Positions 12,051 through 22,625 of a stretch of DNA of 64,000 nucleotides are shown here, in pieces. Numbering within the stretch: position 1 is the first letter of the stretch; each line of letters starts with the position of its first letter. The notes below the pieces were generated by a model. It did no database searches. It saw only the letters and a list, made by a program, of their open reading frames with translations, and was not told where the DNA came from. The DNA comes from Wurfbainia villosa (taxonomy: Eukaryota > Streptophyta > Magnoliopsida > Zingiberales > Zingiberaceae). Position numbers and translations under genes: made by a program. The stretch is taken from contig CM046001.1 in NCBI GenBank assembly GCA_025175895.1, positions 25,988,314-26,052,313 of the forward strand. Reading direction: 5' to 3'.

Positions 12051-13452
12051 TGTAGTGTCGATGAAGTGTGGATGTCGTCGGCTAGAGGGGGGTGAATAGC
12101 CCTCAATCGTTCGATGACGTAATTCGCTCGTTCTCGTTGCGTTGCTTGTCTACGATTGTTGTTAGTGCAGCGGAATAACAATGATAATAATAATACTAAC
12201 AACACATAACAATCACAAGCAATACATAAGCATATACGTGGTTCAGAACTGAATGGTTCCTACTCCACGGGCGAGCTCACCGAGCTCTAGTTATGCGCAC
12301 GACACTAACTAAACTCCTTCTCGACTACATGTCGGAGGTGGAGAAACCTCTCACAAGCTATTACAACAGTAATACTACAAGAAATACAAAGACATAAGAA
12401 ATACAAGTAAAGAACGCTTTACAACTCTTTGCTTTGAACCCTTTCTTGTTGCTTGCTTTGGATGGCTCTTGAAGGACTGGAATGCAGCAGCAATTCCCCT
12501 CCAATCGCTTCCTTAAAGTCTTGGCAAAATCCTCCAACTTGATCTCCATTTATAACTACCAGAATGATCGCTAAAGGCCCTGACCGCCTCAGAGCCATTG
12601 TCTCACAACGGTCAGATCCACGTCGGATAAGTTCCAACGGATCACCTACAAGTCGACTCCCACTCTATGGCAATCAACTGGTGACCTAGTAGCCGATCGA
12701 TCGGCTACAGGCGTTACATACTCGCGACACTCCCATCGATCATTGTCATCCCTCGGCGATCATTGCGACATCGATCATTGCCGATCCATAGCGATCGGCC
12801 AAGCACAAAACCCATAGTCTTACACTAGTCGAACTCTAGTCAACTTGGACCAGTCGAACCTGCACCTATGCCAGTTGACCGTTGTTGGGCAAACCCTCAA
12901 ACATCAAGTTTGAGCCTCCGACACTCAGTCTTAGCCACTTGGCCAAGTCCACGTCATCCCTCATGGAGTTCCCCACTGAAGCTCTCTTCCCTCAGCCTAA
13001 GTCCCTCGGATGCGCCAAGTGCATGGCTTCGCAACGCCATCCTTCACGTCTCTTGCCCTCGAAGTATGCTTCCCTTTGGGCTCACTCCATTCGCTCCCTG
13101 TCCGGCGGTCCCTCGGATGCACCAAGCGCACGGCTTCGCAATTTCATCCTTCACCGACTCAAGGACCCTGAGCCTAGTGAACATACCAAGTCCTCAAGAC
13201 TTCCCACATGCACCAAGCGCACGGCTTCGCAATGCTTTGGACTTTTCACACACCAAGCTCCATGCTTGGATTTTCCACGCCAACCCCATGTTGGACTTTC
13301 CCACACCAAGCTCCATGCTTGGATTTTCCATGCCAACTCAATGTTGGACTTTCCCATGACAATCCCATGTCATGAGTTTTGTCTATCATCAAAATCCTAT
13401 TAAGGTACTGCTCGAGTCAAACTCGAGTCAACCTGGGTCGATTGCACCAACA
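12051..13452 (-). repeat. Element 2 3' LTR
   Basis: It starts TGTAGTGTCGATGAAGTG and ends GATTGCACCAACA. It is 1402 bp long. On the element strand it contains CTTGG/CCAAG mini-hairpins (about 13250-13370), three ACCAAGCGCACGGCTTC-type modules (13008-13225), a palindrome-rich block and a TATAAAT box at about 12548-12554. Confidence 0.92.
12655..12880 (-). promoter_or_regulatory. Degenerate palindrome block, mostly CGATCG type, in element 2 3' LTR
   Basis: No exact CAGTCGACTG remains. Instead there are AAGTCGACT and CCGATCGATCGG, repeated TCGATCATTG units near 12740-12785, and GCGATCGG at about 12790. The 5' LTR (24546-24874) has a different mix at matching sites, including two exact CAGTCGACTG. 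Confidence 0.6.
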
Positions 13453-13785
13453 ATCTCCCCCTTTTTGATGATTGACAAAACTACCATCTCAAATCTACCA
13501 ATTCTCCCATATTGGCAATTCTTACATCCAAAATGAGAATTCCAAACCTAATTGGTAACTTGGTAACTTCTCCCCCTTTTTGACATTACATCAAAAAGGT
13601 CCGCCCTAAGGGTATGAATGCCTCATATCCCAATGAGATCTTACAATCTCTCACTTGGAGGAACACATGCCTACAATCTTTCTAGTGATCCCATATCACC
13701 TAAAGAGAGGCAACCAAATTTTCCTCCCATGAGGAAATACACATCCATCTTCCCATGATGGATACCTCCCCCTAGAGGCTTGCTC
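13453..13785 (-). other. Element 2 polypurine tract and 3' noncoding region, first part
   Basis: On the minus strand CAAAAAGGGGGAGAT abuts the 3' LTR, a typical polypurine tract. The rest is noncoding and matches H at 55229-55680. It ends at the insertion site of element 1; TGCTC at 13781-13785 is the duplicated target. Confidence 0.85.
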
Positions 13786-14987
13786 TGTTAGGGATCGATT
13801 GGCCAGCTAGAGGGGGTGAATAGCCCTCGTTCGTTGGATGTCGTATTTTGCTCGTCTACGAAAACGTTAGCGCAAGCGGAAGCAATAAACTAAGACAAGC
13901 AAATAGAAATAAAACAAAGACAATACAAACACAGAGATGTAACATGGTTCACGGCTACGCCGCTAATCCACGGTCCGATTCATCCACGGTGAATCACTCT
14001 GCAATCTATCCACTAGATCTCTCCTTTGCACAAAGCTAGGTGGAGGTAACCTCTTAACAACAACACTCCTCTTACAAATATAATGAAAATAAGCTTGGGT
14101 AAGAGGATGGAAAGCTTTAGGAAACTTTGGGAGATTGTTAGAGTATAAGCATTAGCCTCCCAAAGCCTTACCCCCTTCCTTTTTATAGAGGAAGAGGGTT
14201 TCTTCCCGTTGACACAAGATCAGTCGACTGATGGCACCCATCAGTCGACTGGTGCTGTAGCCGTTGCCCAATAACGATTGCTTTTCACGTTGGATACTAT
14301 CCAATGGTACTGGCATCAGTCGACTGATGTCAACCAGTCGAGTCCTCAACGAGGTCGACTCCATTCTGTGCCCGCACGCGGTGACATCGGGCCGATCGAT
14401 CCCTTGGCGCTGGATCGATCAAGCCATCAGTCGACTGCCCATGCTAGCAGTCGACTGATCAACTTGATTCAGCCACATTAGACCAGTCGATCGAACCATC
14501 GACTCAGAGCAGTCGACTGCCATGACATGGCAGTCAACTGGTGTCGGGAAAACTCATCCGACACTTGGCCAAATGGCCAAGTTTCACCTAAGAGCTACCC
14601 TTCCCGGGTTACAATCGCTCACTCTCATCCCTCGGAGTCCCTCGCCTTCGAAGTTCTCTTCGTTCACGGCCACGTCCCTCGGCAGCATCAGGCGCACGGC
14701 TCTGCAATGCTCCTTCGCGTCTCTTGCCTCGAAGTCTACTTCCTCCGGCTTCACTCTAAGCTCCTCGTCCGGCGGTCCCTCGAATGCTCCAAGCGCACGG
14801 CTTCCGCAAAGCTATCCTTCACCGACTCAAGGCACGAGTCATGAGATGTGAAACTCGCCATGGCTCCATGTGCGAATTACTAAGTCCTGCACGACTTGAA
14901 CACACATATCAAATCAACATATCAAACTAACTTAAACTCTTTTCCATACCATCAAAACCATATTACGGCAAGAGATTGCCCTAATAA
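13786..14987 (-). repeat. Element 1 3' LTR
   Basis: It starts TGTTAGGGATCGATTGGC and ends GATTGCCCTAATA, the usual final CA being changed to TA. It is 1202 bp and close to identical to the other LTR except in the palindrome block at 14281-14500. A TATAAAAA box on the minus strand lies at about 14179-14187. Confidence 0.95.
14221..14530 (-). promoter_or_regulatory. CAGTCGACTG array upstream of TATA, element 1 3' LTR
   Basis: Six exact copies of the 10-bp palindrome (14221, 14242, 14317, 14428, 14448, 14510) and several near copies lie 34 to 340 bp upstream of the TATAAAA box at 14181-14187 as read on the element strand. This is the enhancer position within U3. Whether a protein binds there is not known. 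Confidence 0.7.
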
Positions 14988-15002
14988 TCTCCCCCTTTTT
15001 GA
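14988..15002 (-). other. Element 1 polypurine tract
   Basis: On the minus strand AAAAAGGGGGAGAT abuts the start of the 3' LTR. Three further TCTCCCCC runs between 15130 and 15220 are similar purine tracts on the element strand and could act as secondary priming sites. Confidence 0.85.
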
Positions 15003-16283
15003 TGTGTGGCAATCCGTTTAAGTTAGGTAAAAGCATTTGATATAAATTCTAAGGTAAAGAAAGCATGTAAATATAAACATGATATAGCAACATGCAACTC
15101 CTCCTTAATCCATGAAACTCTCTATGTAAATTTCTCCCCCTATCATAAATTTCTCCCCCTTTTATATAAATTTCTCCCCCTTTTATAATTAACTTAAACA
15201 TAATATTTTCTCCCCCTTTGACACCATCAAAAAGATTATCACTAAGTTAAAAACACATGGCATCAAGTCTAATAGAAAGAAAATACCACAAGTTGATTTA
15301 AAATCGGAATTCAGCCTTTACTGGTCTGATATTCAAACCATCACGATCGTTCGTATACCAAATGACCGCACTTTTCTAATTTTGAATCAATTTCAGAAAT
15401 GCATTAAAAATTCCAAAAAATTAAAAAAAAATCATGAAATTTGGGGAACACATTTCTTTTAAGTATATCTATCAGTGAAAAATATGTTTTCATGAAAAAT
15501 CATTATATTTCCACGTATTTGCCAAAAATCCAAAAGCTTTAAAAACTACTAGGTTTTTTATCATAAGAGTATCCATTTAAACACCCAGTTTTGCATCCAA
15601 TTGTTTCAAAACATGAATACATGTATTTTAAAGTAAGAATTTGTTTTGAGAACATATGAAATATCCAACCATGATCTTTGGGCAATATGTCTATGAATTA
15701 AACATAAGCCTTCCCCATGATTGGTCTATTATTGCTATTTTGATACTTTAAATGACCATCTAAATGTCATAGGCATTAGTGAACATTTGTATCATCCTAA
15801 CATCTCACTCATGCTAAGTTTTCAATCAAGGTAGCCTATGGTGAGTGTGAGATGCATCCTAGGGGGTATTTGTATATACTTAACCAATATATTCATGCAA
15901 TTCTATCATGATTAAGTATCAACCTAATAATCCTCATGATCATAAAGACATATATGAATGAATTCTACATTATGATCATGAAACTCATGTATTCATCAAA
16001 TAATAGTCATGGATTAGGTATTATATGATGATAATAAACAAAGTATTACCTAAAGAATGATTCAAACCTATTTCTCATGATAACGTGCCAAATTTCAAAA
16101 ACATAAATCATGATTGCAAATATACATAGGAATTACATCAATCATCATGATTTAAGCATTATTATCTATTTATGGGTACGTTATCATCACCCAACACTAT
16201 CTAAAAAATGTTGTCCCGTCATCCTAAGTCAACCAAAATATGATATAGGCTAGGTCCATGTGGTTGACTACCCTAGGGTTATT
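15003..16283 (-). other. Element 1 3' noncoding region in place of pol
   Basis: This AT-rich stretch of 1.3 kb has no long frame and no trace of protease, integrase or RT. It aligns in reverse with G 51606-52102, so it is a fixed part of the family and not a recent deletion scar. Confidence 0.8.
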
Positions 16284-17996
16284 CTAACCCTTAAGGATGG
16301 ATTTTGGAACCCAAAATAAGTTCTTTCCTATTGGGTTCACTAGATATTCCTTGGGGATCCATTTTCTAGCAATTACTTTCTTTTTATCTTGTCCCCTAGC
16401 TATTAGGCATTTGTAGGCCTTTTCATTTTTCTTTTCCTTATATCCTAGGCCTTTTTTGTTAAAACTTGCTCTTTGGCTCCCTATGATCATATTTAATGTG
16501 TTGGAGCCAATTGTGAATTTCTCTAGGGCTTTGGTTAAATAATCTACCTTTTCCCTTAATGCCCTATTTTCCTCTATGCATGCATCATTAACATCCAAAG
16601 GCATATAGTCATGTGAGCATGCATCATCATGGCAAGAAGAAACATTATCATTTAAGCATGCATTTTCTAGCTTTTGTTCTAATTCCTTAATTTGACTAAG
16701 CATGCTTTTATTTTTCTTTTTCATGCCAAATAATTCCTTAGTTAAACTAGAAATTATGGAAACTATTTTCTCAAGAGAAGCATTCGTTACCATAGTTTCC
16801 ATATCCTCTTCTTCTTCGGATGAGGAGGATGTAGAAGCTCCCCCTACATTTGAGCTCTCCCCACTGGATCTTGATTCTTCATTTGAGGAGGAGGAGGAGC
16901 AATCCGAGTCATGAAGAGCCATTAGTGCTAGGTTGGAATAGACGTGCTCTTCTTCTTCGGATGAGGATGAAGAGGCAAGGTCATCCCATGTCTTGGCTTT
17001 GAGTGTCATGGCCTTCCCTTTTCCTTTTGCCTTCTTTTCTTCTTCCTTTTTCTTACTTCCCTTCTTTTCTTCTTTCTTCTTCCTTTCTTCCTTGCTCTTG
17101 TTTAGGAGGGGACAATTATCCCTTATATGTCCCTCTCCTTGGCAATTATAGCATATGACCTTCCCCCTTGGTCTTCTATTCCTATCATGAGATTTATCAA
17201 ATCTAAGATTCTTAAATGCACGCCTTACCTTCCTTACCATGTAGGCTTCTTCCGTGCTATCCATGGAAGAGGTAGAGGCTTCATCGGATGAGGAGGAGGG
17301 GATCTCTATCTTCTTCTTCCCCTTATTTGCCATCAAAGCTACTCCTCTTGAGGGTTGAATTCTAGGCTCTTCTTGTATTCCTTCAAGCCTAGTTTCGTGA
17401 AGCTCCATTGTTGAGAAAAATTCCTCCAAGGTACTTACTTCCAAGTTCTTGGAGATGTAAAATGAGTCCACCATGGAGCTCCATCTTGAGGACCGGGGAA
17501 AGGCATCTATGGCCTTCATTACCATATCCCGGTTGGAAAGATTTTCACCTACACTTGTTAAACTGGTTAGAATTTCCTTAAATCTAGAGTGTAGGGATTT
17601 TACCTTCTCTCCCTTTTCAAGTTTGATACTGGACAATTGGGAGAGAAGAACGTCTCTCCTTGCTAGCTTTGCCTCGGATGTGCCTTCATGGATTTCTATT
17701 AGTTTCTCCCACATTTCCTTGGCGCTATCACACTCTCCTATCCTATTGACTTCTTGTTGAGGGAGGACATTGTATAGGTGGTGCTTGGCCTTTGAATTTG
17801 CCAAGTATTCTTCTCTTTGCCTCTTTCTCCACCTAGATTTCTCCAATGGCTCCCCATTTTCGTTCCTGGGCAACTCGAAACTGTTTTCCATTATTAATAG
17901 AATTTTAAAGTCGGTTTCGAAGAATACCTCCATTCGCTTCTTCCACCAAGCGAATTCGCCATCGAACTTCGGTGGATGGATATTTGAGCCGGCCAT
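16284..17996 (-). CDS. Element 1 Gag (570 aa, open)
   Basis: The frame is uninterrupted. I prefer the ATG at 17996 (MAGSNIHPPKF) over the upstream ATG at 18035, because the Gags of element 2 (MAGYNLQPPKF) and G (MAISNIHPPKF) start the same way and the upstream one almost touches the primer site. Residues 1-205 form a copia-type capsid region (WWKKRMEVFF, AKEMWEKL, AFPRSSRWSSMVD). A CCHC zinc knuckle lies at 282-295 (CYNCQGEGHIRDNC). Lysine-rich and then serine/glutamate-rich stretches follow, then a probable coiled coil near 415-460. The end (KEYLVNPIGKNLFWVPKSILKG) matches the Gag end of autonomous C and F just before protease. Role: particle formation and RNA packaging in the cytoplasm. Confidence 0.9.
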   Translation of the reverse strand: MAGSNIHPPKFDGEFAWWKKRMEVFFETDFKILLIMENSFELPRNENGEPLEKSRWRKRQREEYLANSKAKHHLYNVLPQQEVNRIGECDSAKEMWEKLIEIHEGTSEAKLARRDVLLSQLSSIKLEKGEKVKSLHSRFKEILTSLTSVGENLSNRDMVMKAIDAFPRSSRWSSMVDSFYISKNLEVSTLEEFFSTMELHETRLEGIQEEPRIQPSRGVALMANKGKKKIEIPSSSSDEASTSSMDSTEEAYMVRKVRRAFKNLRFDKSHDRNRRPRGKVICYNCQGEGHIRDNCPLLNKSKEERKKKEEKKGSKKKEEEKKAKGKGKAMTLKAKTWDDLASSSSSEEEEHVYSNLALMALHDSDCSSSSSNEESRSSGESSNVGGASTSSSSEEEEDMETMVTNASLEKIVSIISSLTKELFGMKKKNKSMLSQIKELEQKLENACLNDNVSSCHDDACSHDYMPLDVNDACIEENRALREKVDYLTKALEKFTIGSNTLNMIIGSQRASFNKKGLGYKEKKNEKAYKCLIARGQDKKKVIARKWIPKEYLVNPIGKNLFWVPKSILKG

Positions 17997-18040
17997 TTTG
18001 AAAATTTGCTTGTTGTGGCGGTTAGTCCTCGACAAGCTTT

Positions 18041-18057
18041 CCTTGGCTCTGATACCA
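18041..18057 (-). other. Element 1 primer binding site
   Basis: On the minus strand TGGTATCAGAGCCAAGG follows the 5' LTR by two bases. This is a tRNA-Met type site. Confidence 0.92.
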
Positions 18058-18059
18058 CT

Positions 18060-19270
18060 TGTTAGGGATCGATTGGCCGGCTAGAGGGGGGTGAATAGCC
18101 CTCGTTCGTTGGATGCCGTATTTTGCTCGTCTACTAAAACGTTAGCGCAAGCAGAAGCAATAAACTAAGACAAGGAAATAGAAATAAAACAAAGACAATA
18201 CAAACACGGAGATGTAACGTGGTTCACGGCTACGCCGCTAATCCACGGTCCGATTCGTCCATGGTGAATCACTCCGCAATCTATCCACTAGATCTCTCCT
18301 TTGCACAAAGCTAGGTGGAGGTAACCTCTTTACAACAACACTCCTCTTACAAATATAATGAAAATAAGCTTGGGTAAGAGGATGGAAAGCTTTAGGGAAC
18401 TTTGGGATAGTGTTAGAGTATAAGCATTAGCCTCCCAAAGCCTTACCCCCTTCCTTTTTATAGAGGAAGAGGGTTTCTTCCCGTTGACACAGGATCAGTC
18501 GACTGATGGCACCCATCAGTCGACTGGTGCTGTAGCCATTGCCCAATAATGGCCGCTTTCCACGTTGGATACTATCCAATCGATGATCGCATCACGACCG
18601 ATGATGGCACCCATCACCGATCGATGTCAACCACCGAGTCCTCAACGAGGTCAACTCCATTCTCGCGTCTGCACGCGACATCACCGATCGTCATCCCTTG
18701 GCGGCCGATCGATCACATCACGATCGCCCATGCCGGCGATCGATCAACTTGATTCGACCACATTAGACCAGTCGATCAAACCATCAACTCAGAGCAGTCG
18801 ACTGCCATGACATGGCAGTCGACTGGTGTCGGGAAAACTCATCCGACACTTGGCCAAATGGCCAAGTTTCACCTAAGAGCTACCCTTCCCGGGTTACAAT
18901 CGCTCACTCTCATCCCTCGGAGTCCCTCGCCTTTGAAGTTCTCTTCGTTCGCGGCCACGTCCCTCGGCAGCATCAGGCGCATGGCTCTGCAATGCTCCTT
19001 CGCGTCTCTTGCCTCGAAGTCTACTTCCTCCGGCTTCACTCCAAGCTCCTCGTCCGGCGGTCCCTCGGATGCTCCAAGCGCACGCTTCCGCAAAGCTATC
19101 CTTCACCGACTCAAGGCACGAGTCATGAGATGTGAAACTCGCCATGGCTCCATGTGCGAATTACTAAGTCCTGCACGACTTCAACGCACATATCAAATCA
19201 ACATATCAAACTAACTTAAAGCCTTTGTCATACCATCAAAACCATATTACGGCAAGAGATTGCCCTAACA
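18060..19270 (-). repeat. Element 1 5' LTR
   Basis: It starts TGTTAGGGATCGATTGGC, ends GATTGCCCTAACA and is 1211 bp long. The minus-strand TATAAAA box lies at 18456-18462. It differs from its partner mainly in 18541-18790, where most CAGTCGACTG sites are replaced by CGATCG-type sites. Confidence 0.95.
18496..18825 (-). promoter_or_regulatory. Mixed palindrome array, element 1 5' LTR
   Basis: Exact CAGTCGACTG copies remain at 18496, 18517, 18795 and 18816, the two ends of the block. Between them (18575-18745) the positions that carry CAGTCGACTG in the other LTR carry CACCGATCGATG, CACGATCG and GGCGATCGATC. Confidence 0.7.
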
Positions 19271-19275
19271 TGCTC

Positions 19276-20569
19276 CCCCTTGACCATTGCACCAACAATG
19301 TCCTTGGAGAGTCCCTAAGCCAATAGGAACATTTAACCAATCAAAATTAAGGCAAAGTTCAACAATGAACTCTCTTCCACCTTAAAATTGATACTCTCCC
19401 TAAACCCTTCTCCTAATCCATGTCCAATGGATTTCCACCCTTTCTAAAGCTCTCCCAAGCATATCCTAGGGTTAGGAGTGGTTAGGGGACCTTAACCTAG
19501 CTGATCATGGGCCTAACCAACAAGATTTACCCGTAATCAGCTTGGACAGTCGATTGAATTTAGAAATCAGTCGGCTGCCACCTCCATCAGTTGACTGGCC
19601 ACCATGGCAGTCGACTAATAACTGCATTTGCAGTTTTTTGAATTTCAAAAATGACTTTCCGAAATTCATAAGTAAATATACATAGGTTTAAAAATCTTGA
19701 AATTTGGTATGTATATTATTTATCACAATCATTATGATTGAAAAATATTACAAAATTATTTTACCGACTAAATTAAGAGATTGACACAAAGTCCAAAAGT
19801 TAAGAAAAGCTTCAATAAAGAGCCCTCTTTGTATCATCTCATTCAATGGTGATAGCTATCAAAAGATAGGATTCACCAAGGTTTTTCAAAAAGTTTTCAA
19901 AATGTTTTTGAAACCTTTAATTTCTTTTTCCTAAACATCTCACTTGTATCTAGATGTGTAAAATACATACAAGTCAAGTTTTTAGTGAGATGTGGGGTTT
20001 TGATCTTTAATGGTCTCATGCATATTTCTAGGCAATATTCTTTGATTCCCATCAAATTATGCCATGGTCCTTAATTCCATTTTATTTAATGCATGATAAT
20101 GATTATGGCATAAATATGATATAGATTAAAGCATATGTCAAAATCATGATGTCATGGCATGTGAGAGACATTTAATCATACATGACATCTAAAGATAATT
20201 CTAAACATGATCATGACATTTTTATAGATAAAAATGAAAATGATGTCATGACATGGCAAGACAAACAAATCATGGCAAGTAAAATATACTAAGGTATAAA
20301 ATACCTAAGTATTAAATCCAAATTGTCATTTCTAGGGTTAAGTCCATTTTTGCCTTAATAGCCATTTATCCCCCTAGTGTGCCAAAAACCAAAAATGACA
20401 CACCAATACCTCTAAGACCTAATTGTGCCAATTTAAATCATTTTTAACTTCTCAAGCACATTGGCACATTCTAATGTTTCAACTCTACTATGGTTAGGTT
20501 AACCACCCATCCACTTAGGGTTGACACACCCTAACCCATTTAGCATGAATCGATCATGCTCTTAGGAAC
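19276..20569 (-). other. Element 2 3' noncoding region, second part
   Basis: This is AT-rich noncoding sequence matching H at about 55685-57146. Near 19545-19620 it has a short cluster of variant palindromes (CAGTCGATTG, CAGTCGGCTG, CAGTTGACTG). H has exact CAGTCGACTG copies at the same place (about 55985 and 56005). Confidence 0.75.
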
Positions 20570-22123
20570 CTAATACCTATTGGAGCTCCTTGGGTTAACA
20601 AGGTATTCCCTAGGGATAACTTCCCTAGATACCTTTCTAATGACCCTTTTAGGCTTTAAAGCCATAGTCTTTTGGGTCTTTCCTAGGTTGACTCTAGAGG
20701 TGACTCCTCCTTTGACCTTCCTAGTGGCTATATTTGATTTCTTTGAGGTCTTAGCCACTAAGCAAACACCATGGCTAGACTTAGGGATAGCTTCCCTATT
20801 AGCCTTGGTTTTTCTAGACCTAGAAATAGTTCCATAATCAAATGGAACATTATGATAAGTCTTCTTGGGCTTAGATTTGTGACCCAAACCTTCATTGCCC
20901 TTAGACCGTTTTTGAGCCTTAGGTCTTGACTTTTGGACATTTGACCCTAGAATTGAATTTTCTATGATTCTAAGGGTTTTCTCCATTTTCTCAAGTCTTG
21001 ACCTCAAGACTTGGTTCTCTAGCTCTAATTTTCCCATTTTTGAATTTTCATTAGGTTTTTGGGAAGACCTCTTCTTTTTAGGCATGTGCCTAGTCTTTTT
21101 GGGATTAATACCCAAATTTTCTTCTACTCTTCTAATTGATTCCCTAGGCAAAATATTTCTAGAATTATGAGTCCTAGGTTTATCCTTAGTTATATGAACA
21201 TGCTTGGCACCTAAGCAATAAACCTTATTGTTTCTCTTAGCATGCTTTTCATTAATAATGGCAAGAGAACTAAAATAATTCTTGGCATGTTTTTTAACTT
21301 TAGAAGTTAAAGGTGAATTATTTAAATTTACCTTAGGGTTAGCTTTAGGAGCTCCCCCTACATGAGATACACCTTCTTGCCCTTTCTTCCTCCCCCTAGG
21401 GCATTGGCTTCGGTAGTGCCCCTTTTGATTGCATTTAAAGCACATAATGTGCTCTTTGCTCTTAATTGAGGGGACTTCGGCATCCTTTGACTTTGGGTTG
21501 ACTTTTGGTGCCGATACCTTTTCCTTAGCCAATTTAGGGCATTTGCTCTTGTAATGCCCTTTCTCCCTACACTCAAAGCATATTATGTGATTTTTATTTA
21601 AACTAATAACACTTGAGTTACCTAGGGAGGTGGTGGAGGTCTCTTCATTTCTTCCGAAGGTAGAAGCTTCATTTTGATCTTGCTCCGGAATGGAAATCCT
21701 TTCCTCCCCCTCAATGCTAGAGGTGGAGGTCTCCACCAAATCATCAACATCTTCAAATGTGGATGGGCTTTCTTCCACGACATATTCCTCTACTTGTGCC
21801 GATTGCGAATTTTCTTGAAATTTCATTATCTTCTCCAATAATTCCTTTGCATCCCTATAGTCACCCAATCTAGACCAAATATGATTAGGTAACAAATCAC
21901 CAAGCAATTTTATTACCTCGAGATTTGTCTTGAAGTCCTTTATTTGGTCTTGGGTCCACCTTGACTTCTCAATTTGCCTATTTCTTTCATCCCTAGGCAA
22001 TTTGAAATCTTTTTCTAAGATTAGCATAAAATTAAAATCGGTTTCTAGATATACCTCCATTTTTCTTCTCCACCATAGAAAATCTCCTTCGAACTTTGGT
22101 GGTTGAAGGTTGTAGCCGGCCAT
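20570..22123 (-). CDS. Element 2 Gag (517 aa, open, two zinc knuckles, short capsid)
   Basis: The uninterrupted frame starts MAGYNLQPPKFEGDFLWW at 22123, 58 bp after the 5' LTR. Residues 1-105 match the first half of element 1 Gag (WWRRKMEVYLETDF, DAKELLEKI). The second capsid half seen there (about residues 105-205, with AFPRSSRWSSMVD and LEEFFSTMELHE) is absent, and an acidic linker follows at once. Two CCHC knuckles lie at 182-195 (CFECREKGHYKSKC) and 228-241 (CFKCNQKGHYRSQC), followed by a long basic region and the family end motif (REVIPREYLVNPRSSNRY). No protease follows the stop. The likely role is RNA binding and packaging; particle assembly may need a partner Gag. Confidence 0.88.
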   Translation of the reverse strand: MAGYNLQPPKFEGDFLWWRRKMEVYLETDFNFMLILEKDFKLPRDERNRQIEKSRWTQDQIKDFKTNLEVIKLLGDLLPNHIWSRLGDYRDAKELLEKIMKFQENSQSAQVEEYVVEESPSTFEDVDDLVETSTSSIEGEERISIPEQDQNEASTFGRNEETSTTSLGNSSVISLNKNHIICFECREKGHYKSKCPKLAKEKVSAPKVNPKSKDAEVPSIKSKEHIMCFKCNQKGHYRSQCPRGRKKGQEGVSHVGGAPKANPKVNLNNSPLTSKVKKHAKNYFSSLAIINEKHAKRNNKVYCLGAKHVHITKDKPRTHNSRNILPRESIRRVEENLGINPKKTRHMPKKKRSSQKPNENSKMGKLELENQVLRSRLEKMEKTLRIIENSILGSNVQKSRPKAQKRSKGNEGLGHKSKPKKTYHNVPFDYGTISRSRKTKANREAIPKSSHGVCLVAKTSKKSNIATRKVKGGVTSRVNLGKTQKTMALKPKRVIRKVSREVIPREYLVNPRSSNRY

Positions 22124-22162
22124 TTTGTAGTGCTCTCATGGCGGTTAGTCCTTGAAGAGTGA

Positions 22163-22179
22163 CCTTGGCTCTGATACCA
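22163..22179 (-). other. Element 2 primer binding site
   Basis: On the minus strand TGGTATCAGAGCCAAGG sits two bases inside the 5' LTR boundary at 22182. It is identical to the site of element 1. Confidence 0.92.
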
Positions 22180-22625
22180 CTTGTAGTGTCGATGAAGTGT
22201 GGATGTGGCTGGCTAGAGGGGGGTGAATAGCCCTCAATCGTTCGATGACGTAATTCGCTCGTTCTCGTTGTGTTGCTTGTCTACGATTGTTGTTAGCGCA
22301 GCGGAATAACAATGATAATAATAATACTAACAACACATAACAATCACAAGCAATACACAAGCATATACGTGGTTCGGAACCGAATGGTTCCTACTCCACG
22401 GGCGAGCTCACCGAGCTCTAGTTATGCGCACGATACTAACTAAACTCCTCGACTACACGTCGGAGGTGGATAAACCTCTCACAAGCTATTACAATAGTAA
22501 TACTACAAGAAATACAAAGACACAAGAAATACAAGTAAAGAATGCTTTACAACTCTTTGCTTTTAACCCTTTCTTGTTGCTTGCTTTGGATGGCTCTTGA
22601 AGGACTAGAATGCAGCAGCAATTCC

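Larger units (their letters stand above)
13786..19270 (-). mobile_element. Element 1: gag-only LTR retrotransposon nested in element 2
   Basis: LTRs 13786-14987 and 18060-19270 enclose 3072 bp. TGCTC flanks both sides (13781-13785, 19271-19275). H shows the unoccupied site: its 55660-55710 runs straight through AGGCTTGCTC into the sequence found after element 1. The interior has one open gag frame, a noncoding 3' stretch, a primer site and a polypurine tract, and no pol. G is another copy of the same family on the plus strand. Confidence 0.95.

Noticed and set aside
12868..13403. Two overlapping plus-strand frames of 163 and 173 aa
   Set aside because: Both lie in the element 2 LTR on the antisense strand. 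They are produced by the repeated modules and mini-hairpins, and both frames are equally open, which argues against coding. The same holds for 24702-25406, 14522-14851 and 18807-19214.
14221..14530. CRISPR-like or integron-like spaced repeats
   Set aside because: The palindromes are only 10 bp, irregularly spaced, and located in a plant LTR promoter region; there are no Cas genes or unique equal-length spacers.
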